Assembly: GCA_010909725.1 (NCBI GenBank)
Contig: JAACMV010000024.1
Coordinates: 1,550,001-1,614,000 of the forward strand
Length of the DNA stretch: 64,000 nt
Reading direction: 5' to 3'
From: Picochlorum sp. 'celeri'
Lineage: Eukaryota; Chlorophyta; Trebouxiophyceae
The translations under genes and the position numbers were made by a program. How positions within the stretch are numbered: the stretch's first letter is position 1; the number at the start of each line of letters is the position of its first letter. The notes under the pieces were generated by a model. That model saw only the letters and a list, made by a program, of their open reading frames with translations. It was not told the DNA's origin and searched no databases. Below, one piece after another: positions 30,252 through 39,828 of this stretch.

Positions 30252-31419
30252 TATAAATAAATTTTGCATCCATCGGGTCAGTCACCGCGATGATGCCGAG
30301 CAGTGTAGTAGTAGTCGTGGTAGAGAGGTGCCTCTGGAACGTTGCGTTATCGTGTCTCTCGCGGCCTCGTTGATGGTATTTTCCAATCAGCCTGACGCGG
30401 ATGCGTTGCTGTCTTCACCCAAAACTCAGATCCCGAGGACAGCAGAGGCTGCTCTGAGAAGGTCCGTCCCTGCATTCAACAGCAAAGTTTATGAGCTGCA
30501 AAAGAACTTGGAGAACATTGCATACCAATTACGGATACCCCAGCGCAAGCCTTGGAAGGATATGCAAGAGTATGCATCGAGGGCACGCGACCTTGCCCAA
30601 GACGAGAATGGAGTCCTAGAGGGAGTTCTTCCTGATGATATTGAGGAGGCGCTCGACTTGTTGTCCGGTATCCAAAGTGATCTGAACAAGCTCTTGAAAT
30701 CAATAGACATAAAAGATTCTGACCGGACCTCCATAAGAGTCGCAAACGCTTTGGAGCGAGTTGGTAACCTTGAGCTTCTGCAAACACCTGGTCTCCCGTA
30801 TTCAATTCCGGCAAAGTACCAGAGTATGCCCAGGCTCACCGGTCGAGCCGTTGTGGAGTTGGTGATCCAAAAGCAGAAAGGGGCAGCTCCATTTTATGTG
30901 AATGAATCAGGTGATCGAGAGAGAGCGAAGATTCAAATAACTCTCGATGGATTTGGAGCACCGTTGTCTGCAGGCAGATTTGCTAAAAATGTTCTCAACC
31001 ATATCTATGATGGGACAACCCTCAGCGTCGATGATTCATCTGTGTTTGGAAATCCAAAAGAGCCACCTGATAGTGTTCAGATTCTACCACTTGAAATTTT
31101 GGCCAGAGGAGATTTGGAACCAACCTATGGCAACAGTGGATTGGATGTTAATAGTGGCGAGATGCCCACATTGCCCTTGTCCATCTATGGATCTGTTTCC
31201 ATGACAAGATTGGATGATGGTAACTCATCTGGCAGCGACTTTTTCATCTTCAAGTATAATCGACAGCAATCTGGTTTATCAGGGCTTTCGTTTGATGAGG
31301 GTCGATTCGGCGTATTTGGGTATGTCACGTCCAATGCCAATGTCTTGCGACAAATTGACAACGGTGACATAATTGTCAGTGCCAAACTGATATCTGGAAT
31401 CGACAAATTGAGGGAATAA
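30175..31419 (+). CDS. CYP37: CYP37/CYP38-type multi-domain cyclophilin of the thylakoid lumen
   Basis: 414 residues from the first in-frame ATG. The first 80 residues look like a bipartite plastid signal: a basic region, then a hydrophobic stretch (VPLERCVIVSLAASLMVF) ending in ADA before the mature start. A helical bundle follows (about 90-200), containing VYELQKNLENIAYQLR and PDDIEEALDLLSGIQSDLNKL. Then comes a divergent cyclophilin domain with AKIQITLDGFGAPLSAGRFAKNV and GRFGVFGYVTSN. This two-part layout is that of CYP37 and CYP38/TLP40, which support photosystem assembly. The start ATG lies inside the last exon of the upstream small gene, and AT-rich DNA at 30250-30270 follows. A missed upstream exon is possible. 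Confidence 0.8.
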   Translation: MRKFAGPTQTLDPRTLGRTLGFTKANINKFCIHRVSHRDDAEQCSSSRGREVPLERCVIVSLAASLMVFSNQPDADALLSSPKTQIPRTAEAALRRSVPAFNSKVYELQKNLENIAYQLRIPQRKPWKDMQEYASRARDLAQDENGVLEGVLPDDIEEALDLLSGIQSDLNKLLKSIDIKDSDRTSIRVANALERVGNLELLQTPGLPYSIPAKYQSMPRLTGRAVVELVIQKQKGAAPFYVNESGDRERAKIQITLDGFGAPLSAGRFAKNVLNHIYDGTTLSVDDSSVFGNPKEPPDSVQILPLEILARGDLEPTYGNSGLDVNSGEMPTLPLSIYGSVSMTRLDDGNSSGSDFFIFKYNRQQSGLSGLSFDEGRFGVFGYVTSNANVLRQIDNGDIIVSAKLISGIDKLRE

Positions 31420-31486
31420 ACGTTAAATTACTACTTCTGTTTGATGCAGTACATATATTTCTGTAAGAAAAAAAACACAATTATCA

Positions 31487-32995
31487 TCAAATGCTTCTCC
31501 AAACTGCCCAATCCTGTCCGCTGCAATACAATTCCCACCCAGACTCTGGGAGGAGGTTGCCCATGTCTGGCCGGGGCCCCAATTTGACCATAACTTTTCC
31601 ATCAATCCTGGCAACATACATGTCCTTCTCGGCAGCCAAAATCTCCAGTTCCGAAGTGGCCTTTATTCCAGATGATTTTCGAAGCATTGCCAGCCTGCAG
31701 AGTGACTTTCCCATCTCAGGGCTCTCCATCAAATGCTCCCAAAAAATACAGGGAATTCCTGGGTGCGTTAAAATGTACGCATATCCCTGCATCACATGCT
31801 CGGATGGGAACGGCCAATGTTGCTGACTGGACCCGGTATCGTGGTTGTCAATAAATGTCACGGCCCTTTCACCCCACCATCCAAGCAAGCCAGGAGCCTT
31901 GCCCTCAGAGTCCATCATTCTGTCATATTCACAATTCTTGACTGCCTCCTGAAGCAGAGCCTTTGTCGCAAAATCAAACGCAGCTGCATACTCGGCCTCA
32001 TCGAGCCAATCACATACCCTCTGCCTCATGGCATTTTGATTGTATTCCAGGTATCCGTCAGTCCAGGCAGCATCTGACCAGTACTCTGCCACTGCAAACT
32101 CCCCATTCTGCAATGTGGAAGACACATACAACTTTGCACTCTCACCATCGTATCCTTTCACAAAGTCAAGCCTCCATCCTTCGAAGCCGACATGAGATCG
32201 CAGCCACCTCAGCCAGTCTATGATACCCTCCTGAACCTTTGGATTTGAATGGTCCAGATCAGGGCTCGGACCATAGTCATCCCCAGTGTCCCTGCTGCCC
32301 TTCCCATTGAAGTCTGGATCGTTGCATGTTATTGCCCATGGACCCCAGTCAATACGCGCTCCAGGGTGAGGAATATCGTCCCTGAACGTATTCCAAACCC
32401 CGTTCTCATCCTGGGCATCTGCACACCGGTGATTGATCACAACATCTGCAATGGGCGCCATGCCCTGATCAAGTAGAGCCCTGTTCAACGATACCAGCGA
32501 ATCGAAATTCCCATATCGAGAAGATAAATCATAGTATTGAGTGGGTAAATACCCTTCTTTGGACACAGAAGCTGAGGGTGGTGGCAACCACACATGAGTA
32601 CACTGCACAGACTTTATGATGGACAGTTCCTTCTCCACCATGCTGTACCAATGCCCATCGTGATTGCAGCTGTCCCATCCAAATGCCTGCACCATGATCA
32701 CATCTTCCCAAGGGATCACGTCAGGTCGGGGCACGTTCCCAATTGAAGGGTATGTGCTGTCCTCCTGGCTCCCAGATTCTTCCCCTCCACTCCGCAGAGC
32801 ACCCTCTGTCTCCTGTGCTCTCGCCATCATCAGATGCCCCTTGTAATTAAAAACCCTTACAATTCCATTATATGTTTTCCACACAGATCCCCTCAGGAAG
32901 AGATCAGGAACCCGTACGGCACCACGAAAGGGAGAACCCTTCACCGGAGTCACCCTAGTACCAATTGCATTTGACATCTCGATTGCCATCTGCAT
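31487..32995 (-). CDS. AMY: Alpha-amylase (GH13), plant AMY3-like
   Basis: 502 residues, single exon, hydrolysing internal alpha-1,4 bonds of starch. Catalytic residues are visible: Asp in GWRLDFVKGY (about 277), Glu in AVAEYWSD (about 304) and Asp in FIDNHDTGS (about 386). IADVVINHR carries the calcium-site region. GYLPTQYYDLSSRYG is typical of plant alpha-amylases. The C-terminal beta domain is present. The first 60-90 residues are not barrel sequence and are rich in Arg, Val and Ser, consistent with a plastid transit peptide plus linker. No secretory signal is evident. The sequence CGCAATGCAG at the start resembles an acceptor site, so an additional 5' exon is possible. Confidence 0.92.
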   Translation of the reverse strand: MQMAIEMSNAIGTRVTPVKGSPFRGAVRVPDLFLRGSVWKTYNGIVRVFNYKGHLMMARAQETEGALRSGGEESGSQEDSTYPSIGNVPRPDVIPWEDVIMVQAFGWDSCNHDGHWYSMVEKELSIIKSVQCTHVWLPPPSASVSKEGYLPTQYYDLSSRYGNFDSLVSLNRALLDQGMAPIADVVINHRCADAQDENGVWNTFRDDIPHPGARIDWGPWAITCNDPDFNGKGSRDTGDDYGPSPDLDHSNPKVQEGIIDWLRWLRSHVGFEGWRLDFVKGYDGESAKLYVSSTLQNGEFAVAEYWSDAAWTDGYLEYNQNAMRQRVCDWLDEAEYAAAFDFATKALLQEAVKNCEYDRMMDSEGKAPGLLGWWGERAVTFIDNHDTGSSQQHWPFPSEHVMQGYAYILTHPGIPCIFWEHLMESPEMGKSLCRLAMLRKSSGIKATSELEILAAEKDMYVARIDGKVMVKLGPRPDMGNLLPESGWELYCSGQDWAVWRSI

Positions 32996-33469
32996 TGCGT
33001 ATATTTATTATTATTATTTTCGATTGAACTCAGTGACAGTGCTCTCCTAACACAAATGACCTTGCTGGGGTGCATCGATCGATGCCTCGATTCGAGGGCA
33101 GCGAATATTCCTTGGATCTGGATGTTCAAAGCTCATATCCCTTTCGCTCGTACAGTCCGTCCAAAAGAATTATAAATATACAGTCAAAGGTGGGCATACG
33201 TATGCTGTATCGACTCTGAACGATACTGTTGCTGCTATTTTGAACAACAACCGAGTCACAGGTCGTCAACGACTCGCAAAGCCCTACCCTCTTGATGCAT
33301 TCGTGCCATGAGATATTGCTTTTAGAATTGCGTTTTTGATACTCAGGAAGGTGACGAGAGTCGAGGTACAGCGTGGTGAAGATTCTCAAGCAACAACGAC
33401 CGTACAAACCCTCGCGAGAGTCTTCCAGGTTCTAGATCTCACTGCGAGCTTAGTCTTTTGCGATTAAAG
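32996..33469. other. Divergent promoter region between alpha-amylase and MAF1
   Basis: About 470 bp separating divergent genes. It contains an ATT-rich run at 33003-33018 and TATAAATA at 33171-33178 that could serve MAF1, although it lies about 290 nt before the ATG. The minus-strand open frame at 33126-33407 has no family features. Confidence 0.45.
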
Positions 33470-34177
33470 ATGAAGTTTCTAGATATCGCAACCCTGTCGA
33501 GGCTCAATAGCTTTTTGGACCACGTAGATGTAGGAGAAGTCTACGTCCGAGGGGAAATTGAAGCCTTCTCTTGCAAGCTGGCGGGGCTGGATAAGAAACT
33601 TAGCAAAAGTTTAGAAGAAGATGTGATGGAAAGTAGTTCACCGGAGCAGCTGGGGAAGTCTCCAGTGGGTCCGTTGTCGGAGTCGGGGTCGCGGAAGACC
33701 TTGGTCTACCTGATTTTGACCCTGAATCACATGTATCCCGATTATGACTTCACCCTGCTGCGGGCCCATCATTTCAGCAAAGAGGTTGGCATGTCAGCTG
33801 TCGAGGAGACTGTGGATGCGCACCTCGTCGAGGCTGGGAAGGTTTGGGAGAACACTCCAGGGTTTGGGGAGGAGCCCTTTTTAGACACGCTGTGGACAGC
33901 CATCGACGAGGTGATCAATTTAAAAGAATGTGATGTATATAGCTACAAAAGTGACCTGGAAACCGATCCTTTTGGAGAAAAGGGAAGCGTTTGGTCTTTC
34001 AACTATTTCTTTTACAACAAAAAAGAGAAGAGGATTCTCTACTTTTCATGCCGTGGGCTATCAAAAACTGCAGTGGAGTTGTCTGAGACAACGGATTATA
34101 AATATAATACGGACGATGAAGACGATGAAGATGCAGATGGCGTAGCCACATCCATGGCAAATCAGATGGATTTGTAG
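33470..34177 (+). CDS. MAF1: MAF1, repressor of RNA polymerase III
   Basis: MAF1 binds Pol III and shuts down tRNA and 5S rRNA synthesis under stress or low TOR signalling. Single exon, 235 residues from ATG 33470. An in-frame TTG upstream was not used. The A box (MKFLDIATLSRLNSFL, then GEVYVRGEIEAFSCK) is followed by a phosphorylatable Ser/Pro linker. The B/C box region has YLILTLNHMYPDYDFTLLRAHHF and the FNYFFYNKKEKRILYFSC strand. The tail is very acidic (DDEDDEDADG), as in other MAF1 proteins. Length and layout fit the family well. Confidence 0.94.
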   Translation: MKFLDIATLSRLNSFLDHVDVGEVYVRGEIEAFSCKLAGLDKKLSKSLEEDVMESSSPEQLGKSPVGPLSESGSRKTLVYLILTLNHMYPDYDFTLLRAHHFSKEVGMSAVEETVDAHLVEAGKVWENTPGFGEEPFLDTLWTAIDEVINLKECDVYSYKSDLETDPFGEKGSVWSFNYFFYNKKEKRILYFSCRGLSKTAVELSETTDYKYNTDDEDDEDADGVATSMANQMDL

Positions 34178-34237
34178 TGAGACTTGCTTCCATTTTGATA
34201 CAATTACTGTGATTATTGGATTAATTATTGGATCGTT

Positions 34238-35281
34238 CTAATTAGTAGTAGTAGGCCGAGGCTCGTCTGGGGCAAGTGGCTGTCCCGAAAGTATGGATGT
34301 GCACTTGTCTTTCAACATGGCATTGGTGCCAAGAACTCTTCGACTCATGATATCCAGTGGGCCACCTGCTGGGTCACAGGCCACTCCACCAGCCTCTTCC
34401 AGTATCTTCGCACCTGCTGCCATATCCCATGGACCACCCAAACCTATCTCGAAATATGCATCCGCTCTACCGCACGCCACACTGCAGAGATTCAATGCGC
34501 ACGACCCACAAGACCTGAGACCTCTTGTTTCAGCTGCCATTGCCCGTATCCTGGAAAAGGCAGCGTCTAAGAAGGCTTCGTCCCTTCTCGTCCCCAACTC
34601 TGTGATGAATATAGATGACTGCATGTCCGATGCATCCGAGCATGAGATTTTTGTGTTATTCAAGTAGGCTCCCTGGCCGTCTACTGCATGGAAGAGCTCA
34701 TCTAGGACAGGATTATACACCACACCGACCACCACCTTGGAGTTGACCGCAAGGGCAATGCTGACACAGCAAAATGGAAAGCCGTGCACAAAATTCGTTG
34801 TTCCATCCACAGGATCCACAAGCCATGTTGGGGCGTTTGTCAGCTCTGGAACATGACCTAGTGCAGCAGTTTCCTCCTCGCCAATAAAGCAATGTTCGGG
34901 GAATTCCCGCTTCAAAATATCCCCGATGAGCTTTTCACACTCTCTGTCGGTCTCGGTCACGAGATCAATCGCCCCTTTGTGATGCACAGTTCTGCTTTCA
35001 CTCCAAGCCTTTCTGATACAGGCTCCAGCCTCAGCAGCAGCCCTGATGGCGACGATCAGGCAGTAGTTATTGTCCACGCGGTAACTCATTTCATTCAATC
35101 CGTAACAGGATACTTTTATACCGTTTCTAAGGTGCCTATCGTGAGCACGCTCTTGAATTGCCGTGCCTGGAACTCTGACAGCACTTGACAGCGAATTAAA
35201 CCTCCCCTGTGGCGTCCAACGTCGCAGGCACAGCTGTTGCATGTATTCAATATGACGATTTTGAGTACTGAAGGCGCACAT
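34238..35281 (-). CDS. Inositol monophosphatase family protein, organelle-targeted
   Basis: 347 residues. Motifs of the Li-sensitive Mg-dependent phosphatase superfamily are complete: FIGEEETA, WLVDPVDGTTNFVHGFP, the GGPWDMAAGA motif and GRADAYFEIG. Members cleave inositol 1-phosphate, galactose 1-phosphate or histidinol phosphate; the strong resemblance is to eukaryotic IMPA and plant VTC4. About 70 residues precede the core and are basic. Either ATG 35281 or ATG 35242 (MQQLCLRRW) could start a transit peptide. Six nucleotides upstream of ATG 35281 is the TGA stop of a small ORF, in the same frame (TGA-AGG-ACA-ATG). The start choice is therefore tied to how the two are translated. Confidence 0.9.
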   Translation of the reverse strand: MCAFSTQNRHIEYMQQLCLRRWTPQGRFNSLSSAVRVPGTAIQERAHDRHLRNGIKVSCYGLNEMSYRVDNNYCLIVAIRAAAEAGACIRKAWSESRTVHHKGAIDLVTETDRECEKLIGDILKREFPEHCFIGEEETAALGHVPELTNAPTWLVDPVDGTTNFVHGFPFCCVSIALAVNSKVVVGVVYNPVLDELFHAVDGQGAYLNNTKISCSDASDMQSSIFITELGTRRDEAFLDAAFSRIRAMAAETRGLRSCGSCALNLCSVACGRADAYFEIGLGGPWDMAAGAKILEEAGGVACDPAGGPLDIMSRRVLGTNAMLKDKCTSILSGQPLAPDEPRPTTTN

Positions 35282-35287
35282 TGTCCT

Positions 35288-35595
35288 TCACCACCGCTTG
35301 CTGATCCACAACCAGGATACTCGAACATTCGGCCCATCCGACCACTCCTTTGATGGGCGATCAATCATTGCCCAATCAAGGCCATCCATCTCAACCAAAA
35401 GACCAAAAGAGCCAAAGACTCCGACATGGACACGTGTTGCCTTGCTGTATTGATCAATAAAAAATCCTATCGACACGACGATTGTACCATCGTAGTACTA
35501 TACCACACAATACACGGCGTGCAGTGCACAGAAAGACATACTTTGTCGTTTGACGCTTCTCGGTTGTGGTCATGATGCAGGCCTCCTTGCAGCAT
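35288..35595 (-). CDS. Small 87-residue protein of unknown function directly upstream of IMPase
   Basis: Exons 35595-35542 and 35497-35288 join in phase 0 over a 44-nt intron (donor GTATGT, acceptor GGTATAG). The product starts MLQGGLHHDHNREASNDK and continues with a beta-rich, aromatic domain: DGTIVVSIGFFIDQYSKA, GLLVEMDGLDWAMIDRP, then VSWLWISKRW at the stop. It is too protein-like for chance: balanced composition, in-phase splice, few rare residues. I do not recognise the family. The stop codon is six nucleotides before, and in frame with, the IMPase ATG. No promoter-sized gap separates them. Confidence is moderate because it rests on an inferred short intron. Confidence 0.55.
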
Positions 35596-35638
35596 CAGAA
35601 TAGGGGTATGTTATAGTTGATGTATAGGGTGACATTCA

Positions 35639-36177
35639 ATGCGTTCAATCGATCGTCGACAGCCCTTGCCTGCGATCTCTCACGTGCCCCTGACGTGCCA
35701 CTCACGCGAGCTCCCACCTGCAGGCTCTTTTGCTTCGAAAACGCATATTGCTTCAAATAGAATTCTTTCATGTCGATCACTTCGTGGATACAGAGGGGGA
35801 AGGAGGAACCTTGTCGTCAGGTGGGTTTTCTCTTTGTACCTGGGGTTGAATGTCGTTTCACCCGCTCAGGCTTTTTCTTTGATACTTGATCATGCAGAGC
35901 TGATAGAGAAAGTGGAAGCTTCTGGTCCGGGGTTGCAATCGGGGGTGTGGTCTTCGGAGTCCTTGGTTTTGTTTTTGCTCCTCAGATTTCAGAGGCACTC
36001 CTAGGTGAAGACCAGAGGCTGAGGCTTCCTCGATTCCTGGATGAAGAGGACGACGACCCCGAGGTGACGAAGCAAAATTTAGCGGAGAAGATTGCTCAGC
36101 TGAATTCTGCGATCGATGACGTCAGTTCACAGTTGAAGACCAGAGAGAGCATTGATGAAGAGGAAGTCACTGCATAA
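35639..36177 (+). CDS. Plastid inner-membrane protein (land-plant At1g42960-like)
   Basis: Exons 35639-35820 and 35898-36177 join across a 77-nt intron (donor GTGGGT, acceptor CATGCAG), giving 153 residues. The N-terminal 60 residues form a transit peptide rich in Arg, Ser and Pro. The mature part starts near ADRESGSFWSG, then one TM segment (VAIGGVVFGVLGFVFAPQI), a charged stretch (RFLDEEDDDPE) and a C-terminal coiled coil (LAEKIAQLNSAIDDVSSQL). I recall land-plant plastid envelope proteins with the same order of features. Function is unknown. The unspliced frame would run to a false stop at 36004; the splice restores the TM segment. It is divergent from the 87-residue gene across about 43 bp. 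Confidence 0.72.
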
Positions 36178-36396
36178 TAATGACTCGCTCAAAAGCCTAG
36201 TGATAGTACAACGCTCCATGAAATTATGATGAATGCTTCGCAGACAGCGCGCTGTGGGAGGCACTTTCAATGAAAATCCATCATGTTCAAACATGGAAAG
36301 TTTCCATGACACCTTGTAACAACTCTGTCCCGCATCTGCTGCGCATATCAATTGACATATACACTTGTCGAGGGAATATAACATTAGGAGAGATCG

Positions 36397-37249
36397 ATGA
36401 GACTGATTACTTTCTTTGTATTGGCTGTCTGCGCTTTTGCGCCGATTAGGTACGTCGTCGTGGATCACGGCAGTTGTAGACGAACTGATGTGATGGCGTA
36501 GTGCCAGCGATATGATTCTATTAGAGGCCATCGGATCGATGAGTTTACGCTTTGGTTCATGCGTATTGCAGAGCAGAGGAAGCAGCCGAAGCTGTGGCCG
36601 ATCAGCCCGAGAGGGCTTTCATTATGGCGAGAAGGGACCTCAGTGATCTGAAAGTTAAAGAAGGTGCCCCTTTGACAATTACTGTTGAAGTTTACAACGC
36701 TGGGAACAGGTACGTGTCGGTCGAGTCTGCGGTGGCAGTTGACTGCAGTTGCAGTGCAGTGGACGAATCTCACACTCGGTATGTCTCTGCAGGGAAGCCT
36801 CTGACGTCTCGGTTTCCGATTCTGAATGGGCAGAGCAGTTATTCAGGACTGAAGGGGAGATATCTGGTTCCTTTGACTCTATTCCTGCTGGAGCGACCAA
36901 GAGCTTCTCATACATCATCACTCCCAAAGTTCCTTTGAACAACTTTGAACATCCGGAGCTCAGCATTTCATACACGGATGGCGACAAACAGATTGAATCC
37001 AAAGGTCCAAAGGAGTACCTCAAGGTCCATAGCAAGGAGGACATGATGAAGACCAATTTCCTCGAGGTGGGAGCCTATGTAACTCTCGGTATGCTGAGGA
37101 GTGAGGAACAGTGGATCAGGGCCGTCGTTATATTCGCAGGGAGCTTATTTGTGTATATTTTCCTCAATGTTGTGAGAAATGTTCGTGCAATGTTGGCAAA
37201 CAAGAAGAGGAAGAGTGCACTCAAAGAATTCGGTTTCAAAGAGGAATAA
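36397..37249 (+). CDS. SSR2: Translocon-associated protein subunit beta (TRAP-beta/SSR2)
   Basis: TRAP-beta is an ER membrane protein beside the Sec61 channel. Three exons (36397-36449, 36572-36709, 36793-37249) join across 122- and 83-nt introns, both with donor GTACGT, giving 215 residues. Exon 1 encodes a clean signal peptide (MRLITFFVLAVCAFAPIRA). The lumenal immunoglobulin-like domain follows (KEGAPLTITVEVYNAGNR, SVSDSEWAEQLF, FSYIITPKVPLNNF). One C-terminal TM (AVVIFAGSLFVYIFLNVV) and a basic cytosolic tail (KKRKSALKEF) complete it. TGTAA is 7 nt past the stop. The stop is 12 bp from that of the convergent PPR-like gene. Confidence 0.87.
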
Positions 37250-37261
37250 TCATCATGTAAA

Positions 37262-38501
37262 TTACTTCTTACAACGTTGTCCTGTAGCAGCTGAATATGC
37301 TTCCTGAATCTCTGATGGAAGGGGAACATCCTGAGCCAACGTGGCAAGCATTCGACCCACAAAATCTGGGTTGGTCTCTGCATCCATAACAACTGGCTCT
37401 AGGATGATTCTGGGTGGGAAGGCTTGTCGTATGAGTGCATCTTTCACACAGTTGATCAACATGTCTTCCTGCTGAGTTCTCGTGTACAAATGGAGCAGAG
37501 TACTCTGAAGGAGTCGTCCACTTGTGCATGGCCTCACCAATGATAGTATCTCCCTGGAAGGTTTGATATCACGCTCTAATGCACAAAGTCCCAAAGCTGT
37601 CGCCAGCAGAACTTCGGGAATGCTTTCTAAAGCTTCTATATCTCGCACCATAGTCAGCGCTTTCTGACCGAAAACGTGGCTTGCAGGCGAATTGGGACAA
37701 AAATCTGCATCCTGGATGTACCCCACACGGCCATCCCTCTCACTACAGTAGATGCCATTAAACCATATCCAAGAGAGAAAATTTCTAGCCCTCCGTTGCT
37801 CATCCCCAAATAAGTACAACCGAATCATCGTGAAAGCATCATGGGCTGAGGGTTCCACCCCATACGTCTGCATCAGCCCAAGGCTCTCCATCACTCCAGG
37901 CTTGTTCCTTGCTGCAACTTGGTTCTCTAACAGGCATGATAGCGTATCCTTCCTTGAAGAGATATCTATGTCGTCGTGCGAATCCAGATGCTGTCGAAGC
38001 AGCGTCTCAGACTTGCTAGGACCTCCACTGACACGCTCACAGGCTTGATACAAGGCAACTACCGTCCTCGGCGCCAGCTCGACCCCTCGCCGCCTAAGAG
38101 CTGGAACCACCCCCTCGATTGCATCAACAAGCGCTGCCTCGTTCCCTTCCTGCGCCACCGAATGCAGAACCTTGTTGCAAACACTCGGTGGTGGAAGCTT
38201 CAAGTATTTGTATTCGCTCTGCGCAATCACGGGCGTCTGATCCAGAGATTTCTTCAGCATTTCCAGGGCACCCTGAACCTTTCCATTCATAATGAAATAC
38301 CGCATTCTATTGTCACGCCCTGCACAACATTCGGTGGCTCTTTAGAATTCAGTTGAGCCATCCCAATCCCGGGACCATCCTGATCCACGTACGAGTCTTT
38401 GACAGGGTTGAATACACCCTATTCACTAAATTACAACCATCCATTGCATGGCAAGAGTATATCTTAAAGGCCCTCAACGCTGTCGTCAAACGTTGGGACA
38501 T
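37262..38501 (-). CDS. PPR-like helical-repeat protein, organelle-targeted
   Basis: Exons 38501-38393 and 38319-37262 join across a 73-nt intron (donor GTACGT, acceptor TGTGCAG), giving 388 residues. Exon 1 encodes a presequence starting MSQRLTTALRAFKIY, typical of mitochondria or plastids. The rest is helical hairpins: NGKVQGALEMLKKSL, PPPSVCNKVLHSVAQEGNEAALVDAI, NKPGVMESLGLMQTYGVEPSAHDAFTMIRLYLFG. These have the spacing and residues of degenerate PPR motifs, so RNA binding in an organelle is likely. The number of repeats and the target cannot be read. The cyclophilin gene on the same strand ends 91 nt upstream of this start. Confidence 0.65.
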
Positions 38502-38592
38502 CGTGACTGCTGTGAATTCTCTTTTACAAGACACGCGATACCATCCAACCCAGGTGATATCGTCATTATTTCAAATCCTTACAACTCAAAAG

Positions 38593-39195
38593 TTAAGAGA
38601 GCTGCCCACAGTTGTCAATCACAATCTGTGTCGATGTTCTTCCGCTGTCGCTTCCATACGACTCGATTGCCTTGACCACCTCCATGCCCTTGGTGACGGA
38701 TCCGAACACAACGTGCTTTCCATCCAACCATGCAGTCGTCGTGGTGCACAAAAAGAACTGAGATCCATTCGTGTTTGGGCCGGCATTGGCCATGGAGAGG
38801 ATTCCTGGTCCAGTGTGCTTCAAAACAAAGTTCTCGTCCTCAAACTTGCTCCCGTAGATGGACTCCCCACCTGTCCCGTTTCCAGCGGTGAAATCTCCTC
38901 CCTGGCACATGAAGTTTGGAATCACACGGTGGAACGAGGACCCTTTGAAGTGCAAAGGCTTGCCAGACCTCCCGGTGCCCTTCTCGCCAGTGCAGAGACA
39001 CCTGAAGTTTTCGGCAGTCTTTGGAACAACATCGGCACGAAGCTGCATAAAACACGTGGTATTCCATAGTACGGAGTCATCTCATGAGCCAGAACAAAGA
39101 TGCACACATACCGTCATCTCGATGCGCCCAAGAGGCTGTCCTCCGGCAGAGACATCAAAGAACACAACTGCAACAGCATTACCAGTGAGTGCCAT
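38593..39195 (-). CDS. Cytosolic cyclophilin A-type peptidyl-prolyl isomerase
   Basis: Exons 39195-39112 and 39042-38593 join in phase 0 over a 69-nt intron (donor GTATGT, acceptor TATGCAG), giving 177 residues. The single cyclophilin domain has all active-site residues: [15 protein letters not shown] (catalytic Arg), [25 protein letters not shown] plant-type insertion ([12 protein letters not shown]) marks the divergent-loop class. The start is taken at MALTGNAV; in-frame Met codons further upstream would add a non-homologous extension. The C-terminus ends normally (VIDNCGQLS). There is no targeting sequence. Confidence 0.95.
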
Positions 39196-39828
39196 ATGTA
39201 AAAAAGTGCATTCAGTTGCTTTCGAGGTCGGACCCATGGTGGAAACGCCCTTTTGTCCTCGATCGTGATGACGCAGTCTGATCATGAGTCCAACATCGAT
39301 AGCACATCGCTATGCCATACCTGGATTAGACATGTTGGTATTTTTCTGTGTGGTGTAATAATCAGTTTTTGCTGGTGGGGAGTGGGGGATAGGGATACAT
39401 ACATCCATGTATTTCGCATAATGCGAGCATTATGACGGTACTCCGGTGAACGGATTCTTTGACAGGCCTGAGACTGTCGCTCCCGTCTGTCCCAGACGCG
39501 AGTGGATTTCTCAGATACACAGCACCACCAGCGCTATTATGACAGCATATTAATCTTACTCTTGTCAATATTTCATTGATTGAATAAATAAGGCTGCTCT
39601 GTTTGACTGCAAGCATCTTCACTCGAGAGGACTCGGTGGTGGAGACTTCAGATTTACTTGCGTCGTGTGCTTTGCAGAAAAGCGCCGTGCAATTTTATAT
39701 TTCGACGTGTTGTGTTACAGTTACAATTTTTTAGAACACCCCACTCCAAGCCCTGCGGCGTGGGAGAATTTAGAGTTGTACGGGAAAACGCACGATAGTG
39801 TCTGCAGCGCAGAAGGCATTCATATGTC
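39196..39828. other. Divergent intergenic region between cyclophilin and a membrane protein gene
   Basis: About 630 bp, the longest gene-free stretch in the first 57 kb. It must carry two promoters. I see no tRNA, repeat array or conserved motif; short open frames on either strand have no recognisable features. Confidence 0.45.
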
